Positions 1 through 7,026 are shown, numbered from the stretch's first letter. The stretch: DNA of 64,000 nucleotides from Stenotrophomonas maltophilia (GCA_900113425.1 FOZF01000001.1:598358-662357); one strand, 5' to 3'. Made by a program: numbers and translations. The notes: generated from the letters alone by a model not told the origin.

Positions 1-39
1 GGCCAGAACGGCCACCGCCCATGCGGCCTCTATCTTCAT
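1..39 (-). CDS. Start of an exported protein (truncated by window edge)
   Basis: Only the first 13 codons are present. They read MKIEAAWAVAVLA, a charged start followed by a hydrophobic run, which looks like the beginning of a signal peptide. The ATG overlaps the TGA of the upstream JAB-domain gene in an ATGA arrangement, so the two are translationally coupled. Since the other two double-glycine-leader genes nearby are also followed by exported proteins, this may be the cognate partner or immunity protein of the JAB protein. That role is inference; the rest of the gene is outside the window. Confidence 0.5.
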   Translation of the reverse strand, partial: MKIEAAWAVAVLA

Positions 40-731
40 AGCGTCGTACCCAGCGTTTCCGCATCGCGGTCGTTGAAATCATACTCACGGGTCACACCAT
101 CGGGCCCGATGATGTAGTAGCGGAACTCTTCGGCATTCATGCCGTTGTCGCGCAGCAGATCGGCCACACCCCAATCCCCGCCCTCATAGGCCACGCCGCC
201 AACGGTGCGGTTGTCGGACGGGTACTTGTTGACCTCATGCGTCTCCGACGGGAAGACCCCGGCCGGATGGGAATGGATGATGCCCACCACCTGGCCCGGC
301 GTGATGCCCCACTCCAGCAGCGGATAGCTGATGGCCCCGGGATTGCTGGCATCACCGCGCGCCAGCGGGCTGGTCTTGATTTCACCGGTCACTGCGTCGC
401 GGTAGATCACCGTGCCCAGCTCCTGGCTCTGGTAACCCGGATCGGCCTTGATCAGTGCTTCCACCTCACGCGCGATGGTGTCAGCCTGTCCATCGACCTG
501 CTCATACGCGCTCGGCGGCGCTTCGCCACCGCCACCGCCGCCACCACCACCACCACCACCATCGCCTGGATCCCACGGATCGGTCCAGTCCGGCGGATCG
601 ATATCCGGCCAGCCGCCGTCATCGGGCGGCAACGCATCCACCGGCGGCAGATCGGTGGTGTCCATCTGCGCACCGCCAGAAACCAGTGCGAGCTCTTCCA
701 GCGACAGCTCGCGAATTCCATTTTCCTGCAT
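36..731 (-). CDS. Double-glycine-leader protein with poly-Gly linker and JAB/DUF4329-like C-terminal domain
   Basis: The 231-aa product has four parts. Residues 1-20 (ending ELSLEELALVSGG) match the bacteriocin-type GG leader at L-12, S-11, E-8, L-7, V-4, G-2 and G-1. Residues 21-57 form an Asp/Pro/Trp-rich stretch beginning AQMDTTDLPPVD. Residues 58-69 are twelve consecutive glycines. Residues 75-231 form a globular domain with VVGIIHSHP (His153, His155) and a downstream GDWGVAD (Asp186, Asp191), as in JAB/JAMM metal-dependent isopeptidase folds, closest to the DUF4329 type. I infer processing and export by the C39 ABC transporter at 7655-9859, and action outside the cell. The ATG is preceded by AAGGAG with 8 nt spacing. 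The next gene starts in an ATGA overlap. Peptidase activity is unproven. Confidence 0.8.
   Translation of the reverse strand: MQENGIRELSLEELALVSGGAQMDTTDLPPVDALPPDDGGWPDIDPPDWTDPWDPGDGGGGGGGGGGGGEAPPSAYEQVDGQADTIAREVEALIKADPGYQSQELGTVIYRDAVTGEIKTSPLARGDASNPGAISYPLLEWGITPGQVVGIIHSHPAGVFPSETHEVNKYPSDNRTVGGVAYEGGDWGVADLLRDNGMNAEEFRYYIIGPDGVTREYDFNDRDAETLGTTL
525..560 (-). repeat. GGN trinucleotide tract coding 12 glycines
   Basis: Twelve glycine codons (GGT and GGC) in a row form the linker of the JAB-domain GG-leader protein. The homologous tracts in the two sister genes contain 19 and 13 codons, so the length varies in frame. Confidence 0.85.
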
Positions 732-887
732 GCGTGCAACTCCTTGCTTCGAGCGTGAGGTGTGGTGTTTAGCGCAGCACCTGCGTGAAGGTCAAATAGC
801 ACATTCGCATTACTTCAAGATGAAGAATCGTCGTTGCGCAAGTGCGATGTGCGTTCATTTTTGTCGTTTGTCACCCTTCCGTCCGAA

Positions 888-926
888 TCAGATTTTTCTG
901 ACAGAGCACCGTCCACTTCGTGTGAT
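888..926 (+). promoter_or_regulatory. Putative promoter with overlapping palindrome, cassette copy 1
   Basis: CTGACA at 898-903 and TGTGAT at 921-926 are separated by 17 bp, a plausible sigma-70 pair (5/6 and 4/6 matches). A perfect 14-bp palindrome, TCAGATTTTTCTGA at 888-901, overlaps the -35 element and could be an operator. The same elements recur in copy 2. This is a prediction by eye. Confidence 0.35.
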
Positions 927-937
927 AAATGTCCGAG

Positions 938-955
938 CGCCGCACGAAGGCGGCG
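938..955 (+). promoter_or_regulatory. 5' UTR hairpin of GG-leader gene
   Basis: CGCCGC and GCGGCG flank a 6-nt loop, giving a perfect 6-bp stem between the predicted promoter and the ribosome binding site. The outer bases GTCCGA (931-936) and TCGGAC (977-982) can also pair. The second cassette keeps five of the six inner pairs and changes the loop base, so the fold may be maintained. Its effect on translation is unknown. Confidence 0.35.
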
Positions 956-999
956 ACGACGCATCCGTAATCTGCATCGGACAAACAAGGAGTTGTGAG

Positions 1000-1632
1000 A
1001 TGTCTGCAAGTGGAGTTCGTGATCTCTCCCCCGAAGAACGTGCACTCGTCTCCGGTGGCGCGCAGGTGGACACCACCGATCTGCCGCCGGTCGATGTGAC
1101 CCCGCCGGACGACTGGGGTCCCAACCCGGATCCGCCGGACTGGCCCGATCCGTGGGATCCGGGCGATGGTGGCGGCGGCGGCGGTGGTGGTGGTGGCGGT
1201 GGTGGTGGTGGCGGCGGTGGTGGCGACGGCGGTGGTGACGGCGATGGACAGCCGGACTTCACCTTCATCGATGTCAAGCCTTTTGAAAGCAAGCTGACCT
1301 ACACGCCGGGCGAGAATGGCGAGCCGGGCTTCAACAAAGCGGTATTGACCTACCCGATTCCCAATGAATTCGGCCAGTGGACGGTCAGCACCGAGCTGAA
1401 GTTCAACACCGACGGCACCTTCAAGGACGGCAAGGGCACATTGGATTTCGTCGGCAACGATGGCAGTCTTCTCAAGTGGCAGCTGAACGAAGGTTCCTGG
1501 ACCTCCACCGTCAATGGTGGTTACTACTGGGATATCGGCGCCGGCTTCGGTTTTCAGATCAACGTGATCTACAACACAGCAGACAACGACATAAAGGGCG
1601 AAGCCCAGTTCCTCTACAACAAGAGTCCTTGA
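1000..1632 (+). CDS. Double-glycine-leader protein with poly-Gly linker and beta-rich C-terminal domain
   Basis: The 210-aa product begins with a 20-residue leader, MSASGVRDLSPEERALVSGG, that fits the GG consensus except for Arg at -7. A DTTDLPPVD/PPDDW linker and 19 consecutive glycines follow, then a domain of about 125 residues rich in aromatic and alternating polar/hydrophobic residues, predicted to be beta-strand. I recognise no enzymatic motif in that domain. The ATG was chosen because AAGGAG lies 7 nt upstream and because it starts the leader shared with the sister genes. A strong hairpin and a retropepsin-like gene follow. It is probably cleaved after Gly20 and exported by the PCAT/HlyD pair; an effector or bacteriocin role is inference. 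Confidence 0.75.
   Translation: MSASGVRDLSPEERALVSGGAQVDTTDLPPVDVTPPDDWGPNPDPPDWPDPWDPGDGGGGGGGGGGGGGGGGGGGDGGGDGDGQPDFTFIDVKPFESKLTYTPGENGEPGFNKAVLTYPIPNEFGQWTVSTELKFNTDGTFKDGKGTLDFVGNDGSLLKWQLNEGSWTSTVNGGYYWDIGAGFGFQINVIYNTADNDIKGEAQFLYNKSP
1168..1224 (+). repeat. GGN tract coding 19 glycines
   Basis: Nineteen GGT/GGC codons occur in a row and are followed by a further Gly/Asp-rich stretch. It is the longest of the three homologous tracts. Such trinucleotide repeats can change length by strand slippage without breaking the frame. Confidence 0.85.
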
Positions 1633-1641
1633 TCCCTCTTG

Positions 1642-1669
1642 GGATGCCGCGTCCACGGACGCGGCATCC
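1642..1669 (+). promoter_or_regulatory. Intercistronic hairpin between GG-leader gene and retropepsin gene
   Basis: GGATGCCGCGTCC and GGACGCGGCATCC form a near-continuous stem around a very short loop, 9 nt after the stop codon and a few bases before the Shine-Dalgarno GGAG of the next gene. There is no T-run, so it is unlikely to be a simple terminator. It may stabilise the upstream message or damp translation of the downstream gene. An equally strong hairpin sits at the same place after the third GG-leader gene. Confidence 0.55.
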
Positions 1670-1681
1670 ATCTGGAGTCCC

Positions 1682-3001
1682 ATGCGTCACTTTTCACTTG
1701 CATTGCTGCTCGTTTCATCCTGTGCTGGTGCCGCTGAGACAACCAGCGTCACGCAGATATTCAACGACCCAACGCCGGTCAGCCAAGCGCTGGCTCAAGG
1801 TGATGTCGCTGCACTACGGCAGTTGCAGGTCAATGCAACCAATACCGTCGTAAAGGAAATGGCCAGGGCCGCCGAACGCCGGGTTCTGCTGGACCTTCCT
1901 GGAGCCCGCGAGGCGTCGGATGAATGTATCCAGATGGCGCAGCAGACCACGCATCTGGCCGGACTGACAGTCTGTGGAGCACTGCGAGCTGGCGTCGAGG
2001 TGGTAGCGGGTGACCTGCCTGCATGGGCACGCCTGTCGATGCAGGCGCGGGAGCGCGTTCGGGCCGCTGCGGAGAAGCGGGGCAAAACACTGGGTAACGT
2101 CGATGTATTCACCCGCATTCCAGACTACGCCGCGATGGCCGGCCGGCCCGCTCCCAAAGTCGATTCATCTGGCCAAGGCCGCATCGCCCTGCACACGGGG
2201 ACGGTTACAGTAGCGTCCAGCCAGGATCATGACGGCGGCCGTGTCGCGTATCCCAACATGGCGCAACTGCAGATTGATGGAAAGACTGTTGAGGTTCTGG
2301 TCGACACCGGCTCGGCACTGACCATAGTGCATCCCGCGGCGATAACTACGCCCCCGCTCATGGAGGGATTCACGCTGTCCGGCGTGCTGGGCGACTCACA
2401 ACAGCGCAGCAGGATGGCCCAGCCGCAGACCCTCCAGTTTGGTCACTTGATCATCTCGCAGCCATTGGTATCCGTCAGCGAACGCATTCCTGCGAACCTT
2501 CTTGGCCTTGATGTTCTATCTCGTCTCGGCCGAGTCCTGATCGGCAAGGATGGCCTGCAGGTGCTCGCGGAGGGATCTGCTGCTCCGGCCTGCGACGCCC
2601 CGATGTTCTCGGCGGCAGACCTGAGCGGTACGCAGACCGTCCCAAGGTTGTTCATTACTGTTGACGGCAAGCGCCAGGAAGCAATGCTGGATACTGGCAA
2701 CAGTGGCGAGTTGATGGAAGCCTTGCCAATCGGTGTGGCTCTGCCAGCAGGTCCAGTTCAACACAGTGTTGTTCAAGGCGTACAAGGACAGCAGCGAAGA
2801 GCATCAGTCGCGCGCGAGGCCGTTGTGCAGACCTTGGACGGCTCTGCAGAACTGCAGATGAGCACATCCACTGGAAACCATCCAAGCAAGACGCGCTATG
2901 TGCTGGGTGGCGGAAGCCTGCGCAAGGTCTCCATCTATCTGGATTTCATCACAAACAAGGCCTGCCTGATGTCTTTGGGGTCCACCCAGTCGGCACAGTG
3001 A
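1682..3001 (+). CDS. Exported protein with two retropepsin-like DTG motifs
   Basis: The 439-aa protein starts with a signal sequence whose VSSC motif (Cys14) could be a lipobox. A helical region of about 140 residues follows, then two aspartic-protease-like units: VLVDTGSA (Asp208) with the downstream LLGLDVLSRLG typical of retropepsin folds, and AMLDTGNSG (Asp337). Two DTG motifs in one chain suggest a pseudo-dimeric aspartyl protease in the periplasm or on a membrane. It lies 49 bp behind a GG-leader gene, and a paralogue follows the third GG-leader gene at 4258-5547, so pairing is systematic. It could process, fold or neutralise its partner; the sequence does not decide. The start is supported by GGAG just upstream. 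Confidence 0.75.
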   Translation: MRHFSLALLLVSSCAGAAETTSVTQIFNDPTPVSQALAQGDVAALRQLQVNATNTVVKEMARAAERRVLLDLPGAREASDECIQMAQQTTHLAGLTVCGALRAGVEVVAGDLPAWARLSMQARERVRAAAEKRGKTLGNVDVFTRIPDYAAMAGRPAPKVDSSGQGRIALHTGTVTVASSQDHDGGRVAYPNMAQLQIDGKTVEVLVDTGSALTIVHPAAITTPPLMEGFTLSGVLGDSQQRSRMAQPQTLQFGHLIISQPLVSVSERIPANLLGLDVLSRLGRVLIGKDGLQVLAEGSAAPACDAPMFSAADLSGTQTVPRLFITVDGKRQEAMLDTGNSGELMEALPIGVALPAGPVQHSVVQGVQGQQRRASVAREAVVQTLDGSAELQMSTSTGNHPSKTRYVLGGGSLRKVSIYLDFITNKACLMSLGSTQSAQ

Positions 3002-3109
3002 TATCGCATCCTGCTTGAATCTCCGCATCAGCACAGCCACTCAGGCCAAATGGAATCAGCCGGCTGATGATGAGGCGCCTGACACGATCAACTGAAAGGG
3101 TCTGCTGCA

Positions 3110-3442
3110 GTGCAGAGCAAACTACTCGTATTCGTGGCTGTCGTTGCGATGGCATCCTGCAGCAGCCATGGCGACCCCTATCTGGCGCAGGGCCGTGAAA
3201 CCACGGCTGCACGCCAATGCATGGACCAGTGTCGGGACCACTATGCCAGCTGTCATTCCGCCGGAAGCAGTAGCGGTTGCCTGGGCTCGGCATCCCAATG
3301 GGGTGGCAACTGCGAAGAAATCCAAGACAGGGATCTTCGTCGATCATGCCAGGCGAGCATGGATTTCTGCCGGAATCGCCTTCCGGACATCAAGTGCGGC
3401 GAAATACGCGACCGTTGCCTGAGTGCCTGCGGTGGGGGCTAG
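3110..3442 (+). CDS. Small cysteine-rich lipoprotein, unknown function
   Basis: The 110-aa product has a hydrophobic N-terminus ending AMASC, a plausible lipobox, so the mature protein would start at Cys17 with an acylated cysteine. The mature part carries ten further cysteines in about 90 residues, in spacings such as CMDQC and CGEIRDRC, pointing to several disulfides and a periplasmic or surface location. The start is GTG with GAAAGGG 9 nt upstream. It sits between the first retropepsin gene and the second promoter-leader cassette. I do not recognise a family. It may belong to the first effector-partner unit or be a separate insertion. Confidence 0.65.
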   Translation: MQSKLLVFVAVVAMASCSSHGDPYLAQGRETTAARQCMDQCRDHYASCHSAGSSSGCLGSASQWGGNCEEIQDRDLRRSCQASMDFCRNRLPDIKCGEIRDRCLSACGGG

Positions 3443-3485
3443 CGTGTGATGGCAAGCGGCCGCCAGAACGAAGTAAGCGCAAGGC

Positions 3486-3802
3486 GCGTTCATTTTTGTC
3501 GTTTGTCACCCTTCCGTCCGAATCAGATTTTTCTGACAGAGCACCGTCCACTTCGTGTGATAAATGTCGGAGCGCCGCATGAAGGCGGCAACGACGCATC
3601 CGTACTCAGCATCGGACAAACAAGGAGTTGTGAGATGTCTGCAAGTGGAATTCGTGATCTCTCCCCCGAAGAACGTGCACTGGTCTCCGGTGGCGCACAG
3701 GTGGATACCACCGATCTGCCGCCGGTCGATGTGACCCCGCCGGACGACTGGGGTCCCAACCCGGATCCGCCGGACTGGACCGATCCGTGGGATCCGGGCG
3801 AT
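3486..3802 (+). repeat. Promoter-leader-linker cassette, copy 2 (direct repeat with 851-1167)
   Basis: This is the second copy of the 317-bp cassette, offset by exactly 2635 bp. It keeps the predicted -35 and -10 elements (3533-3538 and 3556-3561), the overlapping palindrome at 3523-3536, the 5' UTR stem and the AAGGAG site. Identity ends at the poly-glycine codons. Confidence 0.9.
3523..3561 (+). promoter_or_regulatory. Putative promoter with overlapping palindrome, cassette copy 2
   Basis: CTGACA (3533-3538) and TGTGAT (3556-3561) are separated by 17 bp and overlapped by TCAGATTTTTCTGA. All bases are identical to those in copy 1, so both GG-leader genes should be co-regulated. This is a prediction by eye. 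Confidence 0.35.
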
Positions 3803-4189
3803 GGCGGCGGTGGTGGCGGCGGCGGCGGTGGTGGTGGTGGCGACGGCGGTGGCGAGACCACCTTCAGCTCCAACGCCAGCATTGATGGCAACGGTGTAGC
3901 CAGCGCGACCCAGACATGGGTATTGCAGGACTACAACCTGACCTTCAATCTGACCGAGAACCTGAATCTGACCAATGGCAACTGGGGCCTGGCCGGTAAC
4001 GGCAGCTTCCAGTATGCAGGCCAGACCTACACCCTGGGCCTGACCACCGATCACTTCAATGTGAGCAACTACAGCGCCAGCTTCAACCAGGACTTCGGTA
4101 ACGGTGTGTCGTTCAACATCGGCCTGACGTTCGATCCGAACACCAACTCGTTCACCGGCCAGTTCAACCTGGTCATCAACGGGTTCTGA
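3635..4189 (+). CDS. Double-glycine-leader protein with poly-Gly linker and Asn-rich beta C-terminal domain
   Basis: The 184-aa product has the same 20-residue leader as the gene at 1000 (Ile for Val at residue 6), the same DTTDLPPVD linker and a 13-glycine tract. The C-terminal domain of about 110 residues is rich in Asn, Thr, Gly and aromatic residues with alternating patterns (for example YNLTFNLTENLNLTNGNW), suggesting an amphipathic beta-sheet or beta-barrel fold. No catalytic motif is visible. AAGGAG lies 7 nt before the ATG. It is followed by a perfect 13-bp hairpin and a second retropepsin-like gene. I infer export by the linked PCAT/HlyD system; pore formation or adhesion are possible but unsupported. 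Confidence 0.75.
   Translation: MSASGIRDLSPEERALVSGGAQVDTTDLPPVDVTPPDDWGPNPDPPDWTDPWDPGDGGGGGGGGGGGGGDGGGETTFSSNASIDGNGVASATQTWVLQDYNLTFNLTENLNLTNGNWGLAGNGSFQYAGQTYTLGLTTDHFNVSNYSASFNQDFGNGVSFNIGLTFDPNTNSFTGQFNLVINGF
3803..3841 (+). repeat. GGN tract coding 13 glycines
   Basis: Thirteen GGT/GGC codons directly follow the end of the conserved cassette and precede the variable domain. Confidence 0.85.
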
Positions 4190-4203
4190 CGCTGCACCGG
4201 AAC

Positions 4204-4233
4204 ATCGGCCGCCCGGGAGACCGGGCGGCCGAT
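4204..4233 (+). promoter_or_regulatory. Intercistronic 13-bp hairpin with GAGA tetraloop
   Basis: ATCGGCCGCCCGG and CCGGGCGGCCGAT form a perfect 13-bp stem closed by a GAGA (GNRA) loop, between the third GG-leader gene and the second retropepsin gene. There is no T-run after it. Position and strength parallel the hairpin at 1642-1669, although the sequences differ. Confidence 0.6.
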
Positions 4234-4257
4234 ACGTGTCACAGAGGAGCTGAGGCA

Positions 4258-5547
4258 ATGAAATTCCTGATGTCCGCAGTGATCGCACTGGGCGTGGCCG
4301 CCCCCGCCGGGGCCCGCGATGTGGTCGCTGAAGACAGCCATGGCATCACCGTGGCGGTGATGCAGGGCAACGGCGCGGCCCTGGAGCGGATCGGCAGATC
4401 CAATACCACGGCTCGGTTGGCCGCACGCGCCGGCTACCACCGCACGCGTGGCGAAATCGCCCAGTCCAACCGCTGGGCCGACACCTGTATCGCCGACGCC
4501 GCCGTGGTGGCCGAGAAGAGCCAGGGCGTCATGTACCTGTGCCGGAGCCTGCGTGCCGGCAACCGCCTGCTGGAAGGCGACATCGCCGGCTGGGCCGCCG
4601 ACATGCAGAAGGTCCGCGCGCTCTATCAGCAGCATGTCGCGCCGTCGCTGCGTGCGGGCGAGGAAGTACGCGCCATCACCGTCCCCGCGTTCGAGTCCTT
4701 CAGCCAATGGCCGCGGTCGGCCACGCTGGCCGCACCGCCGCCTGCCGGAACCCGCCTCCCGCTGTCGGCCAAGGCCGGTGTTCCTGTCATCCGCGGCAAG
4801 ATCCGCGGCGGCCAGGATGGAAAACAGCGCGACATCGACTCCGATTTCATCGTCGACACCGGCGCCACCCGTTCGCATATCAGCCGCAAGGCCGCACAGG
4901 CGATGGGCCTGGCCGTGACCGACGACTTCGCCACCGACAACTCACGGCCCGGGCAGACCGTGGCGATCGGCCTGGCCGCCCCGGTCGATGTGCAGCTGGG
5001 CGATCTGCACTTCAGCAACGTCGCCTTCACGGTCACCGACCAGATCGAGTTCAACATCATCGGCCTGGACCTGCTGTACCGGCTGGGTCCGCTGGTGCTG
5101 CGGCCCACCGAGCTGGAGCTGTTGAAGGCACTGCCTGCCGATACCTGCCGGCAACCCCTGGCAACCACCTCTGCACTGTGGGGCGGCCAGTATTCGCTGC
5201 GCCTGCCGATGCGCATCGGCAAGCGCGACGAGCTGGTGCTGCTCGACACCGGCACCGATGTCGCACTGGAAGCCTCCGGCGTGAACCTGGCCACCTACCC
5301 ACAGGCCAGCCTGGTGCAGCGACGCCGCTGGACGATGCACGGCCTGCAACCGGTCCGCTACGCCGAGGCCACCGCCCCGGTCACGTTCAATGGCCGCACC
5401 GTCACCCTGCAGACCCAGGTCTCCGACCAGCCGGCCAACGTGTTCCCGATCTCCTGGCGGGTGGGCTTCGACCTGCGCGACGATTACGACTACTACGTGG
5501 ACGTGGCCGGTGGCCATGGCTGCCTTGCGCCCCGAACCGCGCGATGA
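4258..5547 (+). CDS. Exported protein with two retropepsin-like DTG motifs (paralogue of 1682-3001)
   Basis: The 429-aa product has a signal peptide ending near Ala-Gly-Ala (residues 17-19), a helical N-terminal region, and two aspartic-protease-like motifs: FIVDTGATRSH (Asp200), followed by the hydrophobic GLDLLYRLG motif, and LVLLDTGTDV (Asp330). The order and length match the protein at 1682-3001, but sequence identity is only moderate, so the pair is old. GAGGAG precedes the ATG. It lies 68 bp behind the third GG-leader gene and 48 bp before the membrane fusion protein gene. A role as periplasmic processing protease or as specific immunity factor for the adjacent effector is inference from context. 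Confidence 0.75.
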   Translation: MKFLMSAVIALGVAAPAGARDVVAEDSHGITVAVMQGNGAALERIGRSNTTARLAARAGYHRTRGEIAQSNRWADTCIADAAVVAEKSQGVMYLCRSLRAGNRLLEGDIAGWAADMQKVRALYQQHVAPSLRAGEEVRAITVPAFESFSQWPRSATLAAPPPAGTRLPLSAKAGVPVIRGKIRGGQDGKQRDIDSDFIVDTGATRSHISRKAAQAMGLAVTDDFATDNSRPGQTVAIGLAAPVDVQLGDLHFSNVAFTVTDQIEFNIIGLDLLYRLGPLVLRPTELELLKALPADTCRQPLATTSALWGGQYSLRLPMRIGKRDELVLLDTGTDVALEASGVNLATYPQASLVQRRRWTMHGLQPVRYAEATAPVTFNGRTVTLQTQVSDQPANVFPISWRVGFDLRDDYDYYVDVAGGHGCLAPRTAR

Positions 5548-5595
5548 TGTCCCTCCCCATCCCACTCTCCGCAACGACGCGGCAGCGCAGGCCAC

Positions 5596-6873
5596 ATGGA
5601 ACCAGCCAGAAAGGATGAGACGGCGGATGTGATTCCGCTGTTCCGCAACGAAGCGATCGAGGCAGCCACGCAGCGCTTCGGCTCACCGGTGCAGGCACCG
5701 GGCGTCGGTATGTGGCTGGCCACCGGCTTCGTGGTTGCGCTGCTGGGCTTGGCGGTACTGTTCCTGGTGACCACCTCGTTCCCGCGCAAGGAAACCGTAT
5801 CCGGTGCGCTGGTCCCCTCGCGCGGCCTGTTGCCGATCATCAGCCAGCGCTCGGGCATCGTCAGCAACGTGCATGTGGAGGAAGGCGCGAAGGTCCGCCA
5901 GGGCGACCCCATCGTCAGCGTTTCGGTGGATTCGGTGATCGACACCGGCGAAAGCACCGGCGCCACCCTGTCCGGCATGGCCGAGCGCCTCACCCAGGCT
6001 TCGGTCGATCGCGAACGCGCCACCGAAGCATCCCTGGAAAGCCAGGAGGCCGGCATCCGCGAGCGCATGCTGGGCACCACCCGCCAGCTTTCGGTACTGC
6101 GTGACAACGTCACGCTGTACCAGCAACAGCAGGCCATCGCCGAGAAGACCGTGCACGACCTGGGCCGCCTGCGCGCGGACAAGCTGGTATCCGAACTGCA
6201 GTACCGCGACGCGGAGGTGCGGGTACTGAACGTGCGCCAATCGGTGGCCGAAGTGCAGACGCGCATTGCCCAGCTGGAACAGGAGCACGAGCAGATGCGG
6301 CACGAGCTGGGCCGCCTCAAGGCCGAGCGTGACGCCAACCGTGCCACCGCGCTGTCCGAACTGCTGGGCGCGCGCGAGAAGGCGATCAACTACAAGCTGG
6401 GCACGCAGTTCAATCTGGTGGCGCAGTCCGCCGGGCAGGTCACCTGGTTGCAGGCCAAGCCGGGCGCCACGGTCACCGCCGGGCGCACGCTCGGGGTGAT
6501 GATGCCGGAAGGCTCGCAGCTGTTCGCCGAGCTGTGGGTGCCCTCCTCGGCCATCGCCTTCGTCAATGTCGGCACCGATGTGCGGCTGATGTACGACGCC
6601 TTCCCCTACCAGAAGTTCGGCGTCGGCCGCGCCCGGATCGTCAAGATCGCGCGCTCACCGACGTCACCGGAGGAACTGCCCGCCGACCTGCAGGCGGTGG
6701 AAAGCCAGTACCGCCTGCTGGCCGCGCTGGACGACCAGCAGATGCAGGCCTATGGCAAGGCGCTGGCACTGACCCCGGGCATGCGCCTCAAAGCCGATCT
6801 GGTTCTGGAGAAGCGTTCGCTGCTGGACTGGCTGCTGGAGCCACTGCTGGCGGCGAAACGACGGCAGGAATGA
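5596..6873 (+). CDS. HlyD/CvaA-type membrane fusion protein of a type I exporter
   Basis: The 425-aa product has a cytoplasmic N-terminus of about 37 residues, one membrane span (residues 38-60), a biotinyl-lipoyl-like half motif after the span (GIVSNVHVEEGAKVRQGDPI), a long coiled coil (about residues 130-255, rich in Gln, Glu and Arg) and a C-terminal beta-barrel region. This is the layout of periplasmic adaptors that bridge an inner-membrane ABC exporter to TolC. It belongs with the C39-peptidase ABC transporter encoded convergently at 7655-9859. The last 30 codons and stop are part of a 108-bp sequence repeated at 7651-7758. No TolC gene is in the window. Confidence 0.88.
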   Translation: MEPARKDETADVIPLFRNEAIEAATQRFGSPVQAPGVGMWLATGFVVALLGLAVLFLVTTSFPRKETVSGALVPSRGLLPIISQRSGIVSNVHVEEGAKVRQGDPIVSVSVDSVIDTGESTGATLSGMAERLTQASVDRERATEASLESQEAGIRERMLGTTRQLSVLRDNVTLYQQQQAIAEKTVHDLGRLRADKLVSELQYRDAEVRVLNVRQSVAEVQTRIAQLEQEHEQMRHELGRLKAERDANRATALSELLGAREKAINYKLGTQFNLVAQSAGQVTWLQAKPGATVTAGRTLGVMMPEGSQLFAELWVPSSAIAFVNVGTDVRLMYDAFPYQKFGVGRARIVKIARSPTSPEELPADLQAVESQYRLLAALDDQQMQAYGKALALTPGMRLKADLVLEKRSLLDWLLEPLLAAKRRQE

Positions 6874-6891
6874 GGTTGACGGTCGGCGCCG
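6784..6891 (+). repeat. 108-bp direct repeat, copy 1 (3' end of the HlyD gene)
   Basis: The last 30 codons of the HlyD-type gene, its stop and 18 bp downstream recur at 7651-7758 with two mismatches. The two copies are 867 bp apart and bracket a small gene for an exported protein. Confidence 0.92.
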
Positions 6892-7026
6892 TCGCGGAAC
6901 TGCAACGCCCACGCTCCGCGCAGAGCGGGCGATGAGGTGGCTTCCATGTGGCAACTTGGCGGCCATTTCCAGGAACAGGAACGATGAACCTCAATCTCTC
7001 CCCGGAAGCATCTCCTGCTGCCTCTG

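Larger units (their letters stand above)
851..1167 (+). repeat. Promoter-leader-linker cassette, copy 1 (direct repeat with 3486-3802)
   Basis: This 317-bp segment recurs at 3486-3802 with about ten mismatches and no indels. It covers the upstream region, the 5' UTR, the ribosome binding site, the GG leader and the Asp/Pro/Trp-rich linker. Similarity stops where the poly-glycine tract begins, and the C-terminal domains beyond it are unrelated. The arrangement indicates duplication of an expression-and-export module with exchange of cargo. Confidence 0.9.

Noticed and set aside
448..999. Open frame with a poly-proline run upstream of and in frame with the GG-leader gene at 1000
   Set aside because: It is the antisense of the JAB gene's poly-glycine tract plus intergenic DNA; the ribosome binding site and conserved leader fix the start at 1000.
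888..1292. Antisense poly-proline frames over the GG-leader genes
   Set aside because: Shadows of GGN repeats; no ribosome binding site or protein-like composition beyond the repeat.
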